NCBI GenBank assembly: GCA_022494885.1 | Contig: JAGVSM010001434.1 | Location: 425,932-489,931, forward strand | Source of the DNA: Micrasema longulum | Lineage: Eukaryota; Arthropoda; Insecta; Trichoptera; Brachycentridae | Reading direction: 5' to 3' | Length of the DNA stretch: 64,000 nt | Shown: piece after piece, positions 44,406-56,204 of the stretch | How the letters are laid out: each line of letters starts with the position of its first letter | Numbering within the stretch: the stretch's first letter is position 1 | The notes under the pieces: model-generated | What the model saw: only the letters and a program-made list of their open reading frames with translations | Databases searched by the model: none | What the model was told of the DNA's origin: nothing | Made by a program: the position numbers and the translations under genes

Positions 44406-45469
44406 TAGATTAAGAAACGATTACTTTATATAATTGGAAAATATATTATTATGTATTACATAACCTAATATTTTTTTCAAAATTATATTTTTCATGTTTA
44501 AGTAACAGTATGTATATTTACTTTATATTTATATAATACTGATTATTTAGTTCTTACAATTGATTAGCTATGCATTTATAATTAAATCGTTTTAGTTTTT
44601 TTTCTGTTATTGTTATATGAGTATAGAACTACTTATTTATTTATTTCGACGGCTTACGCCTTTAACATAAAAAAATATGTATTCTTTGAAATAAAAAAAA
44701 AACCCGTCTTGGAACAGGCTGAGCCATTTTAGATGGAGACTATCCCAACCAGAGGACGCTCCGTATTCATTTTGTCATTCACTACTTTTATATAGATTCC
44801 CCGGTATTAAATATGTACTTATTTATGCAATAAATTAATAAATATATATATAGATATGTTATGTATATTTATTTATTTATTACCTATTTCTATTTAACTA
44901 GCTTCTCAAAATAATTATAAATATTTTCGTTGCACTATAACGATAAGTTGAAAATCCCAATTATTTTGGTGACGACAGATACGAATAAGGAAACTTACCC
45001 AGGAGTCCAGGAGCTTAAACAACTCTCATGCGGAACATCAAGATGCGCCTCATTAAGCTCTACCAAAAGCGGTGATTATCCGTGCGGTTGGTACATACGT
45101 GATATGGGTCTGTAGATCGTTCATCGTATTGTTCCTAGTCTGTTTGCCTTGAACTGTCCCGTCCCTCCCAGTATGGTCACCTGTTACCAGTCACCTGTCA
45201 CCTCGCGTGGCTAATGACTTCGCTTGAACCCCGACCCGACCCGGATAATCGGCTTCGCTGTTACGACACGAAGGATTTGTTGGGTTTCTGCTCCCGGATT
45301 TATGACTTGTCCGATGGATATCAAGGTGCATCATTTTGCAGGATTACTTAGTTCTGAATAATATGTGACTGTAATAGCGATATCAAACTCAGTATTTGGA
45401 TTTTTTATTGACATGATTCGTGGCCCTTCATGGGTGTCCGATGAACTGCTTTTGAATTGTGCTTATTTT
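44406..45469. other. no gene recognised
   Basis: AT-rich with TTTATTTA runs near 44637 and 44865 that may be LINE tail relics. Nothing assignable. Confidence 0.4.
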
Positions 45470-45523
45470 TTAACCTAATGACAGGTCATAAGCCCTGTAA
45501 ATGCCTAGACTCCCATATTACCT
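45470..45523 (+). repeat. family T fragment, left of LINE insertion
   Basis: 'TAATGACAGGTCATAAGCCC' and 'AATGCCTAGACTCCCATATT' match the T unit at 62.57 kb. It resumes at 46096. Confidence 0.65.
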
Positions 45524-46088
45524 GTACCCATAATACCTGGCTTCCGCACCCATCACACGAATCTATCTCTTTTCAATGTACCTACAGTTCGCACCAACTA
45601 TGCACAGAACTCTCCTCTGATTCGCTTGACGCGTAATTATAATTTATTTTTCAATAACATAGACATATTTAACTGCAGTAAACTCACTTTTAAAACCAAA
45701 ATTAAAAAACTATTATTTGAAAAAAATTATGTTTCGTTAAAAAAAAAATATATATTTTTACATTATAAATTTAAATTGTTTCTATTCACTCATATCAAAC
45801 ACACACTTACCCTGTCCCTAAACTTACCCTCACACCCATATACAATCACACACATATTCACATACCTACCAAAACCACACTCCACTTTTTTACAAACGCA
45901 TCCCACACAAAAAAAAACTCGCACACATGCACTTCTATGAATTATATCTAACTGAACTGGATTTTTATAATTGTATTTATGTGGAAAACTGATTTGGCTT
46001 TATTTTATGTTTTTTTTATAATGTTGTTGATATTTTTTTGTATTGCTGTTGTTTTTCTTAATAAACACAAATTAAAAAAAAAAAAAAA
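45524..46088 (+). mobile_element. 5'-truncated poly(A) LINE, 7-bp TSD
   Basis: Reads as one frame, 'LFNVPTVRTNYAQNSPLIRL', 'TRNYNLFFNNIDIFNCSKLT' and 'FKTKIKKLLFEK', the C-terminus of Jockey-type ORF2 (VPxxRTxY...DIF...FKxxIK). A CA-rich 3' UTR, AATAAA and a ~17-nt poly(A) follow. ATTACCT flanks it at 45517-45523 and 46089-46095. 565 bp, recent-looking. Confidence 0.75.
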
Positions 46089-46095
46089 ATTACCT

Positions 46096-46135
46096 TCTCA
46101 AAATGTTTTCGCTCTCTATTGCAACAAATTAAAAT
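46096..46135 (+). repeat. family T fragment, right of LINE insertion
   Basis: 'TCTCAAAATGTTTTCGCTCT' continues the T sequence ('CTTCTCTTAAATGTTCTTCA' in other copies). Confidence 0.55.
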
Positions 46136-46432
46136 TATTTTATTATGATTAATAATTTTATTTTCTTTGTTTCAGGTAAGCCTTCAGTTCAATACGTTAT
46201 AATCGATCCAAACCGGACGCTCGTAAGTAGTTGAAAAAAAACCCAACACTAATCAATACTATGTAATCACTTTTCCTGTAACATGGGTGTTGTAGTCAAT
46301 AACATAAAACGGTTTGTTCATATTTGTTTTCACTAAAATGACAGATTGTTGAAATTCCATTCCAATTTTCTAATTTGTTTCAATTGGACCTATTAAAACG
46401 GGCGATGGTAACAAAGCGCAGTCGCGAGGTAA

Positions 46433-46535
46433 CACCAAGTGGTATTCTGAACGCAAAAGCGCGCGTAGAAAACGCATTTTTAACTCGTATAAACACGCTT
46501 ACATAGCTATCTCTTCGCGCGCAATTTCGTTCAGA
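46433..46535. mobile_element. ~95-bp foldback (family W)
   Basis: The ends GGTATTCTGAACG and CGTTCAGAATACC are perfect inverted repeats, with GCGCGCG-type sequence just inside. It fits a minimal MITE. A related arm follows at 46540-46605. Confidence 0.6.
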
Positions 46536-46539
46536 ATAC

Positions 46540-46605
46540 CAGCCCAGCGGTGCTATTCTGAACCGCTCTCGCGGCCATAGAAAACACTTTTATCTCGTGT
46601 ATTTA
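46540..46605 (+). repeat. family W arm
   Basis: 'TATTCTGAACCGCTCTCGCG' and 'GCCATAGAAAACACTTTTAT' match the reverse complement of 47140-47215. Confidence 0.5.
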
Positions 46606-47500
46606 CATTTATGTATTTATTTATATATACGCTCAATGTGCATTTTTAAGGACATATTTATGCATAGAAAATTATTATAAAGGAATGTAGAAAGACACAA
46701 TGGTGTATAGTAGACGTTTTGGGAGTGGAAGCGGGAGAGGGGTGTTTATAATTGAATTTGATTCAGTGATCGTTTGAAAGAAGACTACTTGTTATCAAAG
46801 AAATCAAGAATGGTATGTTTGTTGGCAGACCAAAGAATTCTGGGCATAGGGGAATGTAAATAATAGTTAGTTCTATGGTTATCTGTATGAAAGAGTAAGT
46901 TTTGTCTGAGGTTTCTAGTTGGGATATTTAATTTTACTAAGCTCAGTAGTTCAGGCGCGTCAAAGAGTGAGTTGAGAATTTCAAATAGGACTAGAAGGTC
47001 GGATTTATTTCGACGGTCTTGAAGAGAAGATATATATATAAGCTAGTTTCTAACTCATTTTACGTATATTGGTCTCTGGAGCCTATCTTTCTTAAAAATC
47101 GATGTTGAACTGATTCAATATTTTTTATGTGAACATCATAATATAAAATACGCGAGACAAAAGCGTTTTCTACGGCCGCGAGAGCGTTTGGAATATCACC
47201 CCAGAACGAACACGTTGGAATTGCATAGCACATTACAGCCATGATCCCTGCACTTCACTGTTTTAATGGATATCAAACATTAATATGGATATGTGACCGA
47301 TCCTGTCAGACACGCAATCGGTTAAGCCATTGAACTTTTTTCTACATCTATAACTTAGAATAGATATTTTGCAACGTAAATCACTATGAACGTTATGCAG
47401 CGTTTTCCTAGGTCCACATACCAAAATGTTTAGACCGCTTATTACCGTGTAAATGATAAATTGCTTTTTTACGGTGCCGTTCATGATCGACGGTGATCTA
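46606..47500 (-). pseudogene. Jockey-like LINE 3' fragment with W insertion
   Basis: The tail region 'CGCTCAATGTGCATTTTTAA' and 'GGACATATTTATGCATAGAA' matches 52.34-52.38 kb. The coding remnant 'YYDVHIKNIESVQHRFLRKI' (minus, 47060-47160) is the conserved IExVQxRFxRxI block after RT. Family W sequence (47140-47215) replaces the expected upstream residues. Confidence 0.6.
47140..47215 (-). repeat. family W arm inside Jockey-like fragment
   Basis: Minus-strand 'GCTCTCGCGGCCGTAGAAAA' and 'CGCTTTTGTCTCGCGTATTT' match the 46.54-46.60 kb arm in inverted orientation. Confidence 0.5.
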
Positions 47501-47829
47501 ATATTAAATCTGAATCATAACTCAATTATTATTCAGTCGGCGTTTTAGAAACCAGTTAAAGAATATTCAAATTTCTGTTCGCAAATTATTGCCTTCTTCG
47601 GATTTAATGCGTTGCCTGTATTATTAATTATTTATTGTTTTTAAGTGTTATGTTTTCGAAGATTTCTGCATTAATTTTTTTTTTTTTTATTTCAAATTAC
47701 AAAAAATGTACAACACATAATTGTATTCTCACGAGTTAGCAAACTCATTCTGGGACAGTTACAATCAATAAGATTATCAGATATAAACATTTATAGTTAT
47801 ACATAATTAGGGTGCAACTGTGTGACCAA
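47501..47829 (-). other. no gene; reversed poly(A) tail at 47670
   Basis: A 14-nt T run at about 47676-47690 followed by TATTTCAAATTACAAAAAAT looks like the reversed 3' end of a poly(A) LINE. No coding match. Confidence 0.35.
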
Positions 47830-47832
47830 TTT

Positions 47833-48535
47833 ATTTATTTATTTATTTATTAACGGACATTGTCCATGTATACAATTTATAAGGTTTAAATATTACAATA
47901 AAAGAATAGTTTAAAACATTTAAAGAAAAAAGAAAAAAGCATTGACAAACATAAGGGACATTGAGACAAGATCTGGACTATTTATTTAGTGCTCGTTTAA
48001 ATCGTTGTAAACTTAAACCAAAAAAGTCCAGATCTTGTCTTGAGTTAACAATACGACAAAGGCGGGTCATTGGAGAATTTAGGCCATAGTTTGTTCTATG
48101 CTGATCGATGAACAGTACTTCATTGTTTCTCAATCTACGAGTCGGAATATTGAATTTTACTTGTCCCAGTAATGATGGAACATCGATTATACCATTTAGT
48201 ATGCCGAACATATATATGGAGTCAATATTAGTTCTACGTTTTTGTAGACTAGAAATATTTAACATTGACTCTATTTCAGCATAAGAATAATTATCTCTCT
48301 CTAGTCCAAGCATCCACGCTATTTTTCGAAGCAAGCGATGTTGGACTGATTCAATGTGATCTATGCGATTGACATAGAATGGAGACCAGACCACCGAGGC
48401 ATATTCAAGAAGAGGGCGAACAGTTGAGCAATAAAGAGTTTTGATTGTACGGACATTAGTAAAATCAGAGGATATTCTGTTAATGAAGCCAAGTAATTTC
48501 AGTGATTTATTTACTGTATTACCAATATTCAAAAG
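47833..48535 (-). pseudogene. Jockey-like LINE, C-terminal ORF, 184 codons
   Basis: Minus frame 47978-48532 is open: 'LLEYASVVWSPFYVNRIDHI', 'ESVQHRLLRKIAWMLGLERD', 'MLNISSLQKRRTNIDSIYMF', 'NIPTRRLRNNEVLF', 'HRTNYGLNSPMTRLCRIVNS' and 'LDFFGLSLQRFKRALNK-stop'. This is the region from the RT thumb to the C-terminus of Jockey-type ORF2. The 3' tail is TAAA repeats (TTTATTTATTTATTTATTTA on plus at 47833). It is the best-preserved Jockey-like fragment here. Confidence 0.75.
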
Positions 48536-48589
48536 TAGATATATTTTTAGTAATATGTATTACATTTAAATTTTTAGTATTTTTTTATA

Positions 48590-48810
48590 TTTTATTTTAT
48601 TTATTGGGGATATCAACAGTAGTACATGTAATAAAAATATAACAAATAACATATACAGAGAATAAAACCAGTGACAGATTTCCACAGAAATACATTAAAT
48701 ACACGTACAATACATACTAGTGTGTTTGTGTGAGTGTAAGTGAGTGAGAGGGTGGGTGTGTGGGTGTTATATTGGAATGAGGGTGTCAAGTGACGAAAAT
48801 ATAAATATAA
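48590..48810 (-). mobile_element. poly(A)-type LINE 3' UTR
   Basis: Reversed tail TTTTATTTTATTTATT, then 'GTGTGTTTGTGTGAGTGTAA' and GT-rich sequence. The reverse complement resembles the CA-rich 3' UTR of the 45.5 kb LINE. Confidence 0.45.
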
Positions 48811-49945
48811 AATATAAATATATATATATAAAATATATAAAAATATAATATTATAAGTTTTGTATGATTAGTTATTTTATGTTATGTATAATTTTTATGT
48901 GACAACATTTACAATAACAATATTATGTGGAAGCCTCTAATTGGACTTTATGATATGTATTTATAATATAATTAAATCTTATTAATTTATAAATGTATGT
49001 TGGCTTTCCAATGAAATAAAATAAAAATAAATTAAAAATTGACAAATCTTGGAAACTTTTTAAAAAATAAATTATAATACATTGTAACATTATTGACATA
49101 GTCATGCCCTGAGTTTTCAAAAATTATGACACTTGACTAATGCCTTAACGCTCAGTCATGCCCAACGCGTATTTAATCGTTCTTCGAACGCCAGCCTCAC
49201 GCGTAGTTTAGAATCGAAACCAAAATGCTCGCTTGCGTCACGAAAGCGTGTAAAAACCTTTCGGATAAACATTGTACAATGGATTGTGTAATTTTTTTAT
49301 TGGTAAATATTTGTAAGTGGGTGATTAACAAAGCTTAAAACAATTAATATTCAAATATAAATATTATGTTCTGTAAACGTCAAACTACCCCTAGCGGCGC
49401 AATTGCAAAGCTCTTCTTAGTTTCAGGGGTGCACTGGTAGGAATACGTTTTTAAAATATAATTTTGCGTTCCCAAAAAATAAATAAATGGGTCGAAATTA
49501 TAAGGAATATAAGGAAAGAACCTGATTGGGATCCACCAAAACGAATGTTGATTGTTAACGTTAAAACGCATTTTTTTGTAACAAAAATGAGTACCCTCCA
49601 ATTTTTGGTAGCATATGCTTAATCGTTGAATGCAGCCCTGGTGTAAAGAAACAAACTTACTGTACATTCACGGAGACTGGACCGCTGGTGCTTCGTTTAA
49701 ATATTAATGTTTTTATGATATTTTAATTTAAGTCATGAACTATGGAGTTTAATAAAATAAAACAAAAATGTAAATATTATAAAATTTAAATAGGTACTTA
49801 CAAATTCAATAAATTTCAATCCACGGTAATTTTACCGTGCCGTTTAGATTAAGATGATATGTGTGAAATAGGCTATTCTCCGTCGGGTATCACGCGGCTG
49901 GTTTGTTTATTTGGAAAATCTTGTGATAATGAACAGACTAGTAAC
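48811..49945. other. no gene recognised
   Basis: TA-rich microsatellite near 48810-48850; otherwise nothing assignable. Minus frames at 48923-49120 and 49380-49667 show no domain. Confidence 0.4.
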
Positions 49946-49950
49946 TATGG

Positions 49951-50112
49951 TAGGTGGCCTCCGTGGTGTAGTGGTAAAAACTCTTTAGTCACACACGGAA
50001 GGTTCCGGGTTCGGTTCCCGGTGAGAACGTGATTTTCCTCAACCATGGGTGTTCTGCTATGTAATTTACCACTGTACAAAAACTGGCCTGTTGTGAAAAA
50101 AAAAACACTACC
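49951..50112 (+). mobile_element. SINE V, tRNA-Val-like, complete head
   Basis: 'GGTGGCCTCCGTGGTGTAGT' (A box), 'TAGTCACACACGG' (anticodon-loop-like CAC), 'TTCCGGGTTCGGTTCCCGG' (B box and T arm), body 'ATGTAATTTACCACTGTAC' and an A-run tail. It is a SINE rather than a functional tRNA: the D arm and anticodon region carry extra bases and the acceptor stem is not paired. Confidence 0.7.
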
Positions 50113-50629
50113 TTTAAAATATTTTACTCTATGGGGCGCGTATTAATATGTCAATGTCCATTAATCTATTATTTAACAGCATCTCGACGTTGTGCATTCT
50201 TCGATCAGAATGTTTGTAGTGTGACGTTGTTTGCTCAGTTTGTTACTTATTGCACACTAACGAGAGGATCCTGGTGCACACTCCACACACATGAGCGATT
50301 TTCAGATCATTCGCAGCAGACACCTGAGCAAACACATTGATGGCCTTTTCTTTGTTTGCGGGTAAACAGAACATAAGCGGAAAGCATTCTGATCTAGAGA
50401 CGGTTCGGTGCAAAAACGTGCGAATTACAGCTCTTACCGTCTGCTGCACTATATGTATGTTGCAAAATTATTATTTGCATCATCAAAGTGGAACAAAGCC
50501 GCATTATTTAAGAAAAAATATTTTAATTCGTATTTGACTTAATGGTGTAATTTTTTAAAAAGAAAAATACATAATTCAGTGCTTAGGCACCTGTTAAACT
50601 GATGACGAACTGCCATTATGCCAATAGGA
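50113..50629. other. no gene recognised
   Basis: Overlapping frames on both strands (50131-50340, 50243-50449, 50337-50537) with no domain. Confidence 0.4.
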
Positions 50630-50905
50630 AAGTATCAGTTTTTTTTACATTTTTAAAGTAATAAAGGTCTGTGGAATACTGTCTGGTAAAAAAATCGTTT
50701 TTTGCTAATTATTAGTAGCATAAATAATACTTTTAAATTTGTAATTTTGAATTCCCGCAAGAACGGTCATTCCATTAGCCACGCCCCTAATACGTCACGA
50801 TTCACGTTTATTTGTTCCTGCCATTCAAATTTGTTTAGAACGTTGTCACGAATCTTGACGTCACAACTGTCAAGGCCAAACATGTTGGGTTTTTCTAGCG
50901 ACGTA
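50630..50905 (+). repeat. family S, copy 3
   Basis: 'AGTAATAAAGGTCTGTGGAA', 'GCCACGCCCCTAATACGTCA', 'CACGAATCTTGACGTCACAA', 'TGTCAAGGCCAAACATG' and 'TTTTTCTAGCGACGTATTTT'. Same order as the 12.7 kb (reverse) and 60.5 kb copies. Confidence 0.65.
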
Positions 50906-50924
50906 TTTTTTGACGTGCTTTGTT

Positions 50925-51135
50925 AAATGATTCTCGGCAAGGTTGACATGAAATATTTATTTGAATATTTGTTTTTACACTAGAATAGTCTCTGGACTGG
51001 CACCTGAAACGTAGGACTGATCATCTTACCTTTATTTAAAAATAAAAAATACTGATCAATATACGCTGCGATTGGTGTACCAATGCATTGCCCTATGCAT
51101 CATCAGGTGCAAAAGGGAAATGATGATGACATCGA
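50925..51135 (+). mobile_element. SINE A, head-truncated
   Basis: Starts at B-box-like 'ATTCTCGGCAAGG', then 'GTTGACATGAAATATTTATT', 'GGACTGGCACCTGAAACGTA', 'GATCATCTTACCTTTATTTA', 'CCAATGCATTGCCCTATGCA' and tail GATGATGA. Confidence 0.6.
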
Positions 51136-51254
51136 CGCCCTTCGTATTTGTAATTTTTTATTTTGTGAAAAAAAGAAATATTCTTGTTTTTATAATTTAT
51201 CCAAATATTTCAATTTTGGAGTCATTTTAACAAGTTGTACATAACTAACTATTA

Positions 51255-51365
51255 GAAAAAAAGAACCAAGTAGTGGTCGAGCGGGGTGCGAACCTTGGAC
51301 TTCTGATCTTTGAGTCCGCGACACTAGCCTCGGGACCACAACCCGGTTCTTTTTATTCTGAAGAC
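51255..51365 (-). mobile_element. SINE B, tRNA-derived head
   Basis: Minus strand: 'GAACCGGGTTGTGGTCCCGA', 'GGCTAGTGTCGCGGACTCAA', B box 'AAGGTTCGCACCCC', 'TTGGTTCTTTTTTTCTAATA'. Matches 13.6 and 56.2 kb. Confidence 0.6.
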
Positions 51366-52314
51366 GCCAAACTTCAATTAACCCAGTGCGCGTTTATTTC
51401 AGTATTGTTGCCTGCAACTTGAATGAAATTTCGAAAATAATTTACAAAATTAAAGATGTAGAAATTTCAAAATTAAATAACAAATTAAGATTAGTATACC
51501 CTTCACGAAAATCCATGAATTAAATTAAAACTATTGAGAACGTTTCTGGCGTCTTTTATGAACATAAGGAATAATGTACAGTATAAATGATCAAGAGCTT
51601 TGACCCCCGGGGTTAAGTGCCGGAAACAATATAATTCATAATAATCTTGAAGAAAGATCAGTGCAAATGGTATTGAATACAATAATTACGAAACCGGTAC
51701 AGCGCGTATAATATCTTTGATAAATGAGCATTGCATGCGGAGCGGGGTAATTCAGATGAAGATGATACTAAAACCTATGGACAGGTAGCAATAATTTCCA
51801 TTCAGCAAAAACAAACAACTAAATATTGTTGTTTACTAATTTTACACTCTCAACCAAACAACTCGACTCAAAAGGATACTTCTTATAACAATAATAGTAA
51901 GTTATATTTTGCTATAACATTTAATGCTTCATCGACCATTGAATTTGCCTCTCAAAACATTATTAATGAAGTTTACTTTAATTTACACTTTGCAAAAACT
52001 TAACAAGGATTCTGAGCTTCCATAAATGCACCATGAAAATCGAAGTCCTGTTGTAGCTTACGACCGGTTTCTATTTAAATCTCACACTGGCTTCTCGTTA
52101 GTAAAAATACATTTATATGAACACTGTACAGGCATTGATAAATCATATAAAAAACTTTAGTATACATAGTTTGAGGGGTTTTCGTTTAAATATTAATGTT
52201 TTTATTATTTTTTTAATAGGTACGTTTTTACTTCGATATTGCATTATTTTCATGCTCTACTGTCGATTCTGACAAATCATGTTGCTAAATGAATAATATA
52301 TTTTTACGTTAGTA
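51366..52314. other. no gene recognised
   Basis: The frame 51731-52003 has low-complexity translation. No repeat assigned. Confidence 0.4.
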
Positions 52315-52945
52315 ATCATTTATTGTTATTTATTAATATATGCGCCCAATGGGCATTTTTAGGGACATATTTATGCATAGAAAATTATAAGAAAAGTAGA
52401 AAGCCATGGTATAAAGTAGACTTGGTGAGAGTGGAAGCGGGAGAGAGATGTTTATAATTAAATTGATTCAGTGATCGTTTGAAAGAAGACAATTTGTTAT
52501 CAAAGAAATCAAGATTGTTATGTTTGTTGGCAGACCTAAGAATTCTGGGCACAGGGGAATGAAAACCATAGTTCAAAGTGTAAGTTCTATGGTTATCGGT
52601 ATGAAAGATTAAGTTTTGTCTGAGGTTTCTGGTTTGTATATTTAATTTTATTGAGCTCAGTAGTCCAGGCGCATCAAAGAGTGAGTTGAGAATTTTAAAT
52701 AGGACTAGAAGGTCGGATTTACTTCGACGGTCTTGAAGAGAAGATATATATAAGCTAGTTTCTAACTCATTTTACGTATATTGGTCTCTGGATAAGCCCA
52801 ACCTCCAGCCTATCTTTCTTAAAAATCGATGTTGAACTGATTCAATATTTTTGATGTGAACATCATAATATGGAGACCAGATAACAGAGGAATACTCTAG
52901 GTGCGGGCGAACTAGGGAACAGAAGAGAGTCTTATGGGAAAGCAA
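52315..52945 (-). pseudogene. Jockey-like LINE 3' fragment
   Basis: Minus strand reads, in pieces, the 'IESVQHRFLRKIGW' region, 'LQDRRSKSDLLVLFKILNSL' and 'MNYGFHSPVPRILRSANKHN', then 'LDFFDNKLSSFKRSLNQF' (52385-52576). The tail is an ATAAATAA-type run near 52318. Same family as 46.6 kb, without the W insertion. Confidence 0.65.
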
Positions 52946-53357
52946 CTATTCATATTTATTTCAATAACATGCTACTCACTTTTTTTCTTTCGATTTTGTA
53001 ATTTTGGATTGTACTTGATAAACTAATTATTCAGTTTTATGTAATTGTTTATATTGATGATGTAATAAAACTAACTCGGACAATAGAAATCAAAATATTG
53101 ATGGGAATGATTGATGGTTGAGTGTCCGTCCTGTTTTCGATGGATACCGCAACGCGGAAAACTCGCCTACACCAATAATACCTTATCTTGTAAAAAATCT
53201 CCATTGGGCATGGCGTAAAGTCACGCACCCTTTTCCGTCATTTTGCCTGAATATTTGAGTTAACGTTATTATCCAGTTTAAAATATTCAAACCTCCGCAA
53301 CCGTGTAATTTCTTATGTGCTTGCTTTAGACAAAAACGTGGAATTTCGTTCCCATAT
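52946..53357. other. no gene recognised
   Basis: Nothing assignable. Confidence 0.4.
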
Positions 53358-53875
53358 TTTATTTTATTTTATTGACATAAACGGCAAATCTGCCTTTTAC
53401 AAACATTTATAATACTAACATATTTGGCTTAATATATACATATTTTTTTAAACATAAATTTTCTTATACCCAAGATTTGTAAAAAAAAATTAAACCTAAA
53501 AATTACAAAAGATTTATATTAAAAAAATGAACCCAAAAATTTTACAGCATTTTCAGTAAAAAGTTTAAATAATAAAATATTCTACAGTAATGCAACAAGA
53601 AAATCATAAGTACTGTTTCATACAGCTGGGCAAAGTGAACAAAAAAATGTATAAATTATGAAATGCATGAATTAATAAATATAATTACCATTCACCATCT
53701 TTGAAAAAGTTAAAAAGGTTTGTTCTATAGGAACAATTCCCTACACTAAATATATCAGATACGTGGGAATAACTATTGCCGAGTTCATGAAGTATATTTA
53801 ATACGGCATTAGAAGTATACACTGTCCGTGAATTGTTGCTACAAAACGGTCCATTTGTCCATATTTTCAGTCTAA
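53358..53875 (-). pseudogene. Jockey-type LINE 3' end with clean 61-codon C-terminus
   Basis: Minus strand 53685-53871 is open: 'LKIWTNGPFCSNNSRTVYTS', 'NAVLNILHELGNSYSHVSDI' and 'FSVGNCSYRTNLFNFFKDGE', ending W-stop (TAA at 53685-53687). A pattern of R..Y.S....L...N.....DIF......F/Y...L suits a Jockey-type ORF2 C-terminus. A 3' UTR ends 'GCCGTTTATGTCAATAAAAT' with AATAAAAT repeats at 53358-53380, typical of a LINE. Confidence 0.5.
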
Positions 53876-54784
53876 AAACAAAACGATTATAATAATCTTA
53901 CTGCATCGTATTTATATGACTTTAAATCCATTATACAAATAAATTTCATATAGCATCCCATACATCTAATACCTACAATGCACATTATATTATTCTGTTG
54001 ACTTCATAAGAGTAGCCTAGTTTTCCATTTCGAAAAGTATGCTATTATTTGTGTTTGACAAGCACACTCGCGCTCTGTCGAAAGCCTGTATTTCCATAAC
54101 ATGACCAAAGTTTGTTTTTTAAACTGTCCAACTCGTCTGCGTAATGATCATAATGTATTATAATGCGCCGTTTATTTTTTACTATAAAATAATAATAGTT
54201 TTACGAATGTTTATGAAAAAGGCGAGTTTTCAATATAGATTATGTCGTTCTGTTGAATCTTCAGTAGTGTTTTTGTATCGGTCGAAATGTCGTATTTTTT
54301 ATGTTCAATTGAGGTAAAGCGGTTGGGTGTGCGCTACATAAAAATATTAAACAGACGTTATCTTTTGTTATCTCCATCAGCAGTCAATATTTGTACATAT
54401 TGCATTCCGAGTCAAGATAAAAGAAGATTTTTAACAAAACACGATATGCAATAAATATGATCGTGTACTGGCAACAAAATTACTATCTTAAACATATTTT
54501 AACGATTAAGACATTAAAAAGTTTAACGTATATAAATGATAACGCAATATTAAAATATATTATAACGGTTGAACATACACGTTTTCAAACATTCCTGTTG
54601 AGTACTGCATTACATTTCTACACTACTCTTATATGATTGTAATTATCCGCACCCTTCTTTTTAGAAATTTTTGATATTGTTATTGTTTATACATTATTTA
54701 TGTGAGCAAGCAGTGTAAAATTAACTGATTGAAATACTCATAATACTTTAATTTCTTCAGAATACATGCATTAGGTATATTTTA
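53876..54784. other. no gene recognised
   Basis: AT-rich sequence, nothing assignable. Confidence 0.45.
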
Positions 54785-55745
54785 GGTATAACTTTCGGGT
54801 GTCTACAGGAGTGCCTGAAGGGTCAGTACTCGGACCACTCCTCTATCTCCTTTACACTAAAGATATAGAGAACATTATCAAAGAATGTGGATTGTGGTCG
54901 CACTGCTATGCAGATGATACACATATTTATTTTTATTGCAAATCAGGCGAGAGAAGTGTGCTTGTCAATTTAATTGATGGATGCATCGAGAAAATAAGAA
55001 ACTGGATGGCTGAAAACAGACTAACATTAAACCCATCAAAAACTAAACAACTATGGGTGGCTTCAGCCAGACGACAGAATTTGATCCAGGATACGACCCT
55101 ACCCAATGTAGGGAGTACCGCTTTACCCACCGTTAAACTACTGGGAGTTTTACTCAATTTTGACCATTCTCTTGACGCTCAAATTAGTAGAACGATAAGT
55201 TCATGCTTCTACCAGCTGAGACAATTTAAATGCATATGCAACAATTTGCCGGTTGATGCCGCCCGTCAATTAATAAATGCGTTTGTAGTGTCTAGAGTCG
55301 ATTATGTAATGGTATCTATGCAGGTCTACCAATAAACAAAATGAGTCGCCTACAATCTGTATTGAATGCCGCAGCGAGACTTATTTTCGGAATCTCTAAG
55401 TTCAGTCAAGCGAGAGGAAAAGTTATTATTCCTCTACGCAAACAGCGCACTAAATTTAGTGAACGCGCATTTGCTGTCGCAGGCCCTATGGCATGGAATG
55501 CTCTCCCAGCAGAGGTGCGAGGCTGTGAAAGTGAAGTGATGTTTCGAAAAAAACTTAAAACCCACTATTCTCTAAATCATTTGAATAAATCCGTAGCATG
55601 TGGCAGCAAAATAAATAGTTTTAATTAAATAACAAATTTAAAAGCTTCAATGAAATTTATTTAACAATAGAATCACTATATAAAGCGCCCTTGAGGTATT
55701 ATATTACGAAAATGGCGCTTTATAAGTTATCTATAATAATAATAA
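54785..55745 (+). pseudogene. L2-like LINE with partial RT domain, longest copy
   Basis: Starts inside RT at 'VSTGVPEGSVLGPLLYLLYT', then 'HCYADDTHIYFYC' (YADD catalytic pair), 'IRNWMAENRLTLNPSKTKQL' and 'VDAARQLINAF' up to 55335. A missing T near 55306 shifts the frame ('VDYVM' instead of VDYCNGIYAG). The next frame, 55341-55628, lacks about 65 residues after 'FGISKFS' compared with the 29 kb copy, then 'GKVIIPLRKQR' and 'AWNALPAEVR'. The tail hairpin is at 55683-55722, then ATA repeats. The EGSVLGPLL and YADDTxIY motifs place it in the CR1/L2 group. Confidence 0.85.
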
Positions 55746-55984
55746 TAATTTTTCGTTTTATATTACTTTCGGTATACCATATTTCTGACTTTCATAGACA
55801 ATTGAAATGACTCAAAATTAGACAGCGGAGAGACTATCACTCCCTCTCACTTCTGTACACTGTAATTATAGTTCTAACGCTCCTATATACCTCCGTCAAC
55901 GCTTATCAGCTCATGGTTTACCTCTTCCTTTTTATTCTCAAAGCACCCTCCTTATGCCCATCCACAATTCCTTTTTCTTCTCTA

Positions 55985-56150
55985 ACTCATGAAGTGTCTA
56001 TGCGTCTCGACTGTAGAATCATCTCCCATCAACTATCAAAGATGTTTCTACAGTACCTCTGAATAAATCACGCCTGAAGAAACACCTACTTCCTCTTCCA
56101 TAATCTATTCTCCTTTCCTCTCCGTTCCTTTTCCCCATTGAATATTAGTA
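55985..56150 (+). pseudogene. CR1/Rex-type LINE C-terminal scrap
   Basis: 'CGACTGTAGAATCATCTCCC' and 'AAAGATGTTTCTACAGTACC' match 29.84-29.93 kb. The translation is RLxNHLPxxxKDVST...KSRLKKHL-like with a stop. 5'-truncated. Confidence 0.5.
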
Positions 56151-56204
56151 TTGATTTAAAGTAAGTTATATGCAAATTTAGCTATTTCTGTTTTTCTGTG
56201 TCTT

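Noticed and set aside
49951..50020. Possible tRNA-Val gene.
   Set aside because: The boxes are tRNA-like, but extra bases, no paired acceptor stem, and a conserved non-tRNA body with an A-run tail shared with 18.66 kb make it a SINE.
53685..53871. A clean minus-strand frame preceded by a good splice-acceptor-like TTTTGTTTTTAG, suggesting a host terminal exon.
   Set aside because: The translation fits the C-terminal DIF...L pattern of Jockey-type LINE ORF2, and the downstream sequence ends in AATAAAAT repeats typical of a LINE 3' end.
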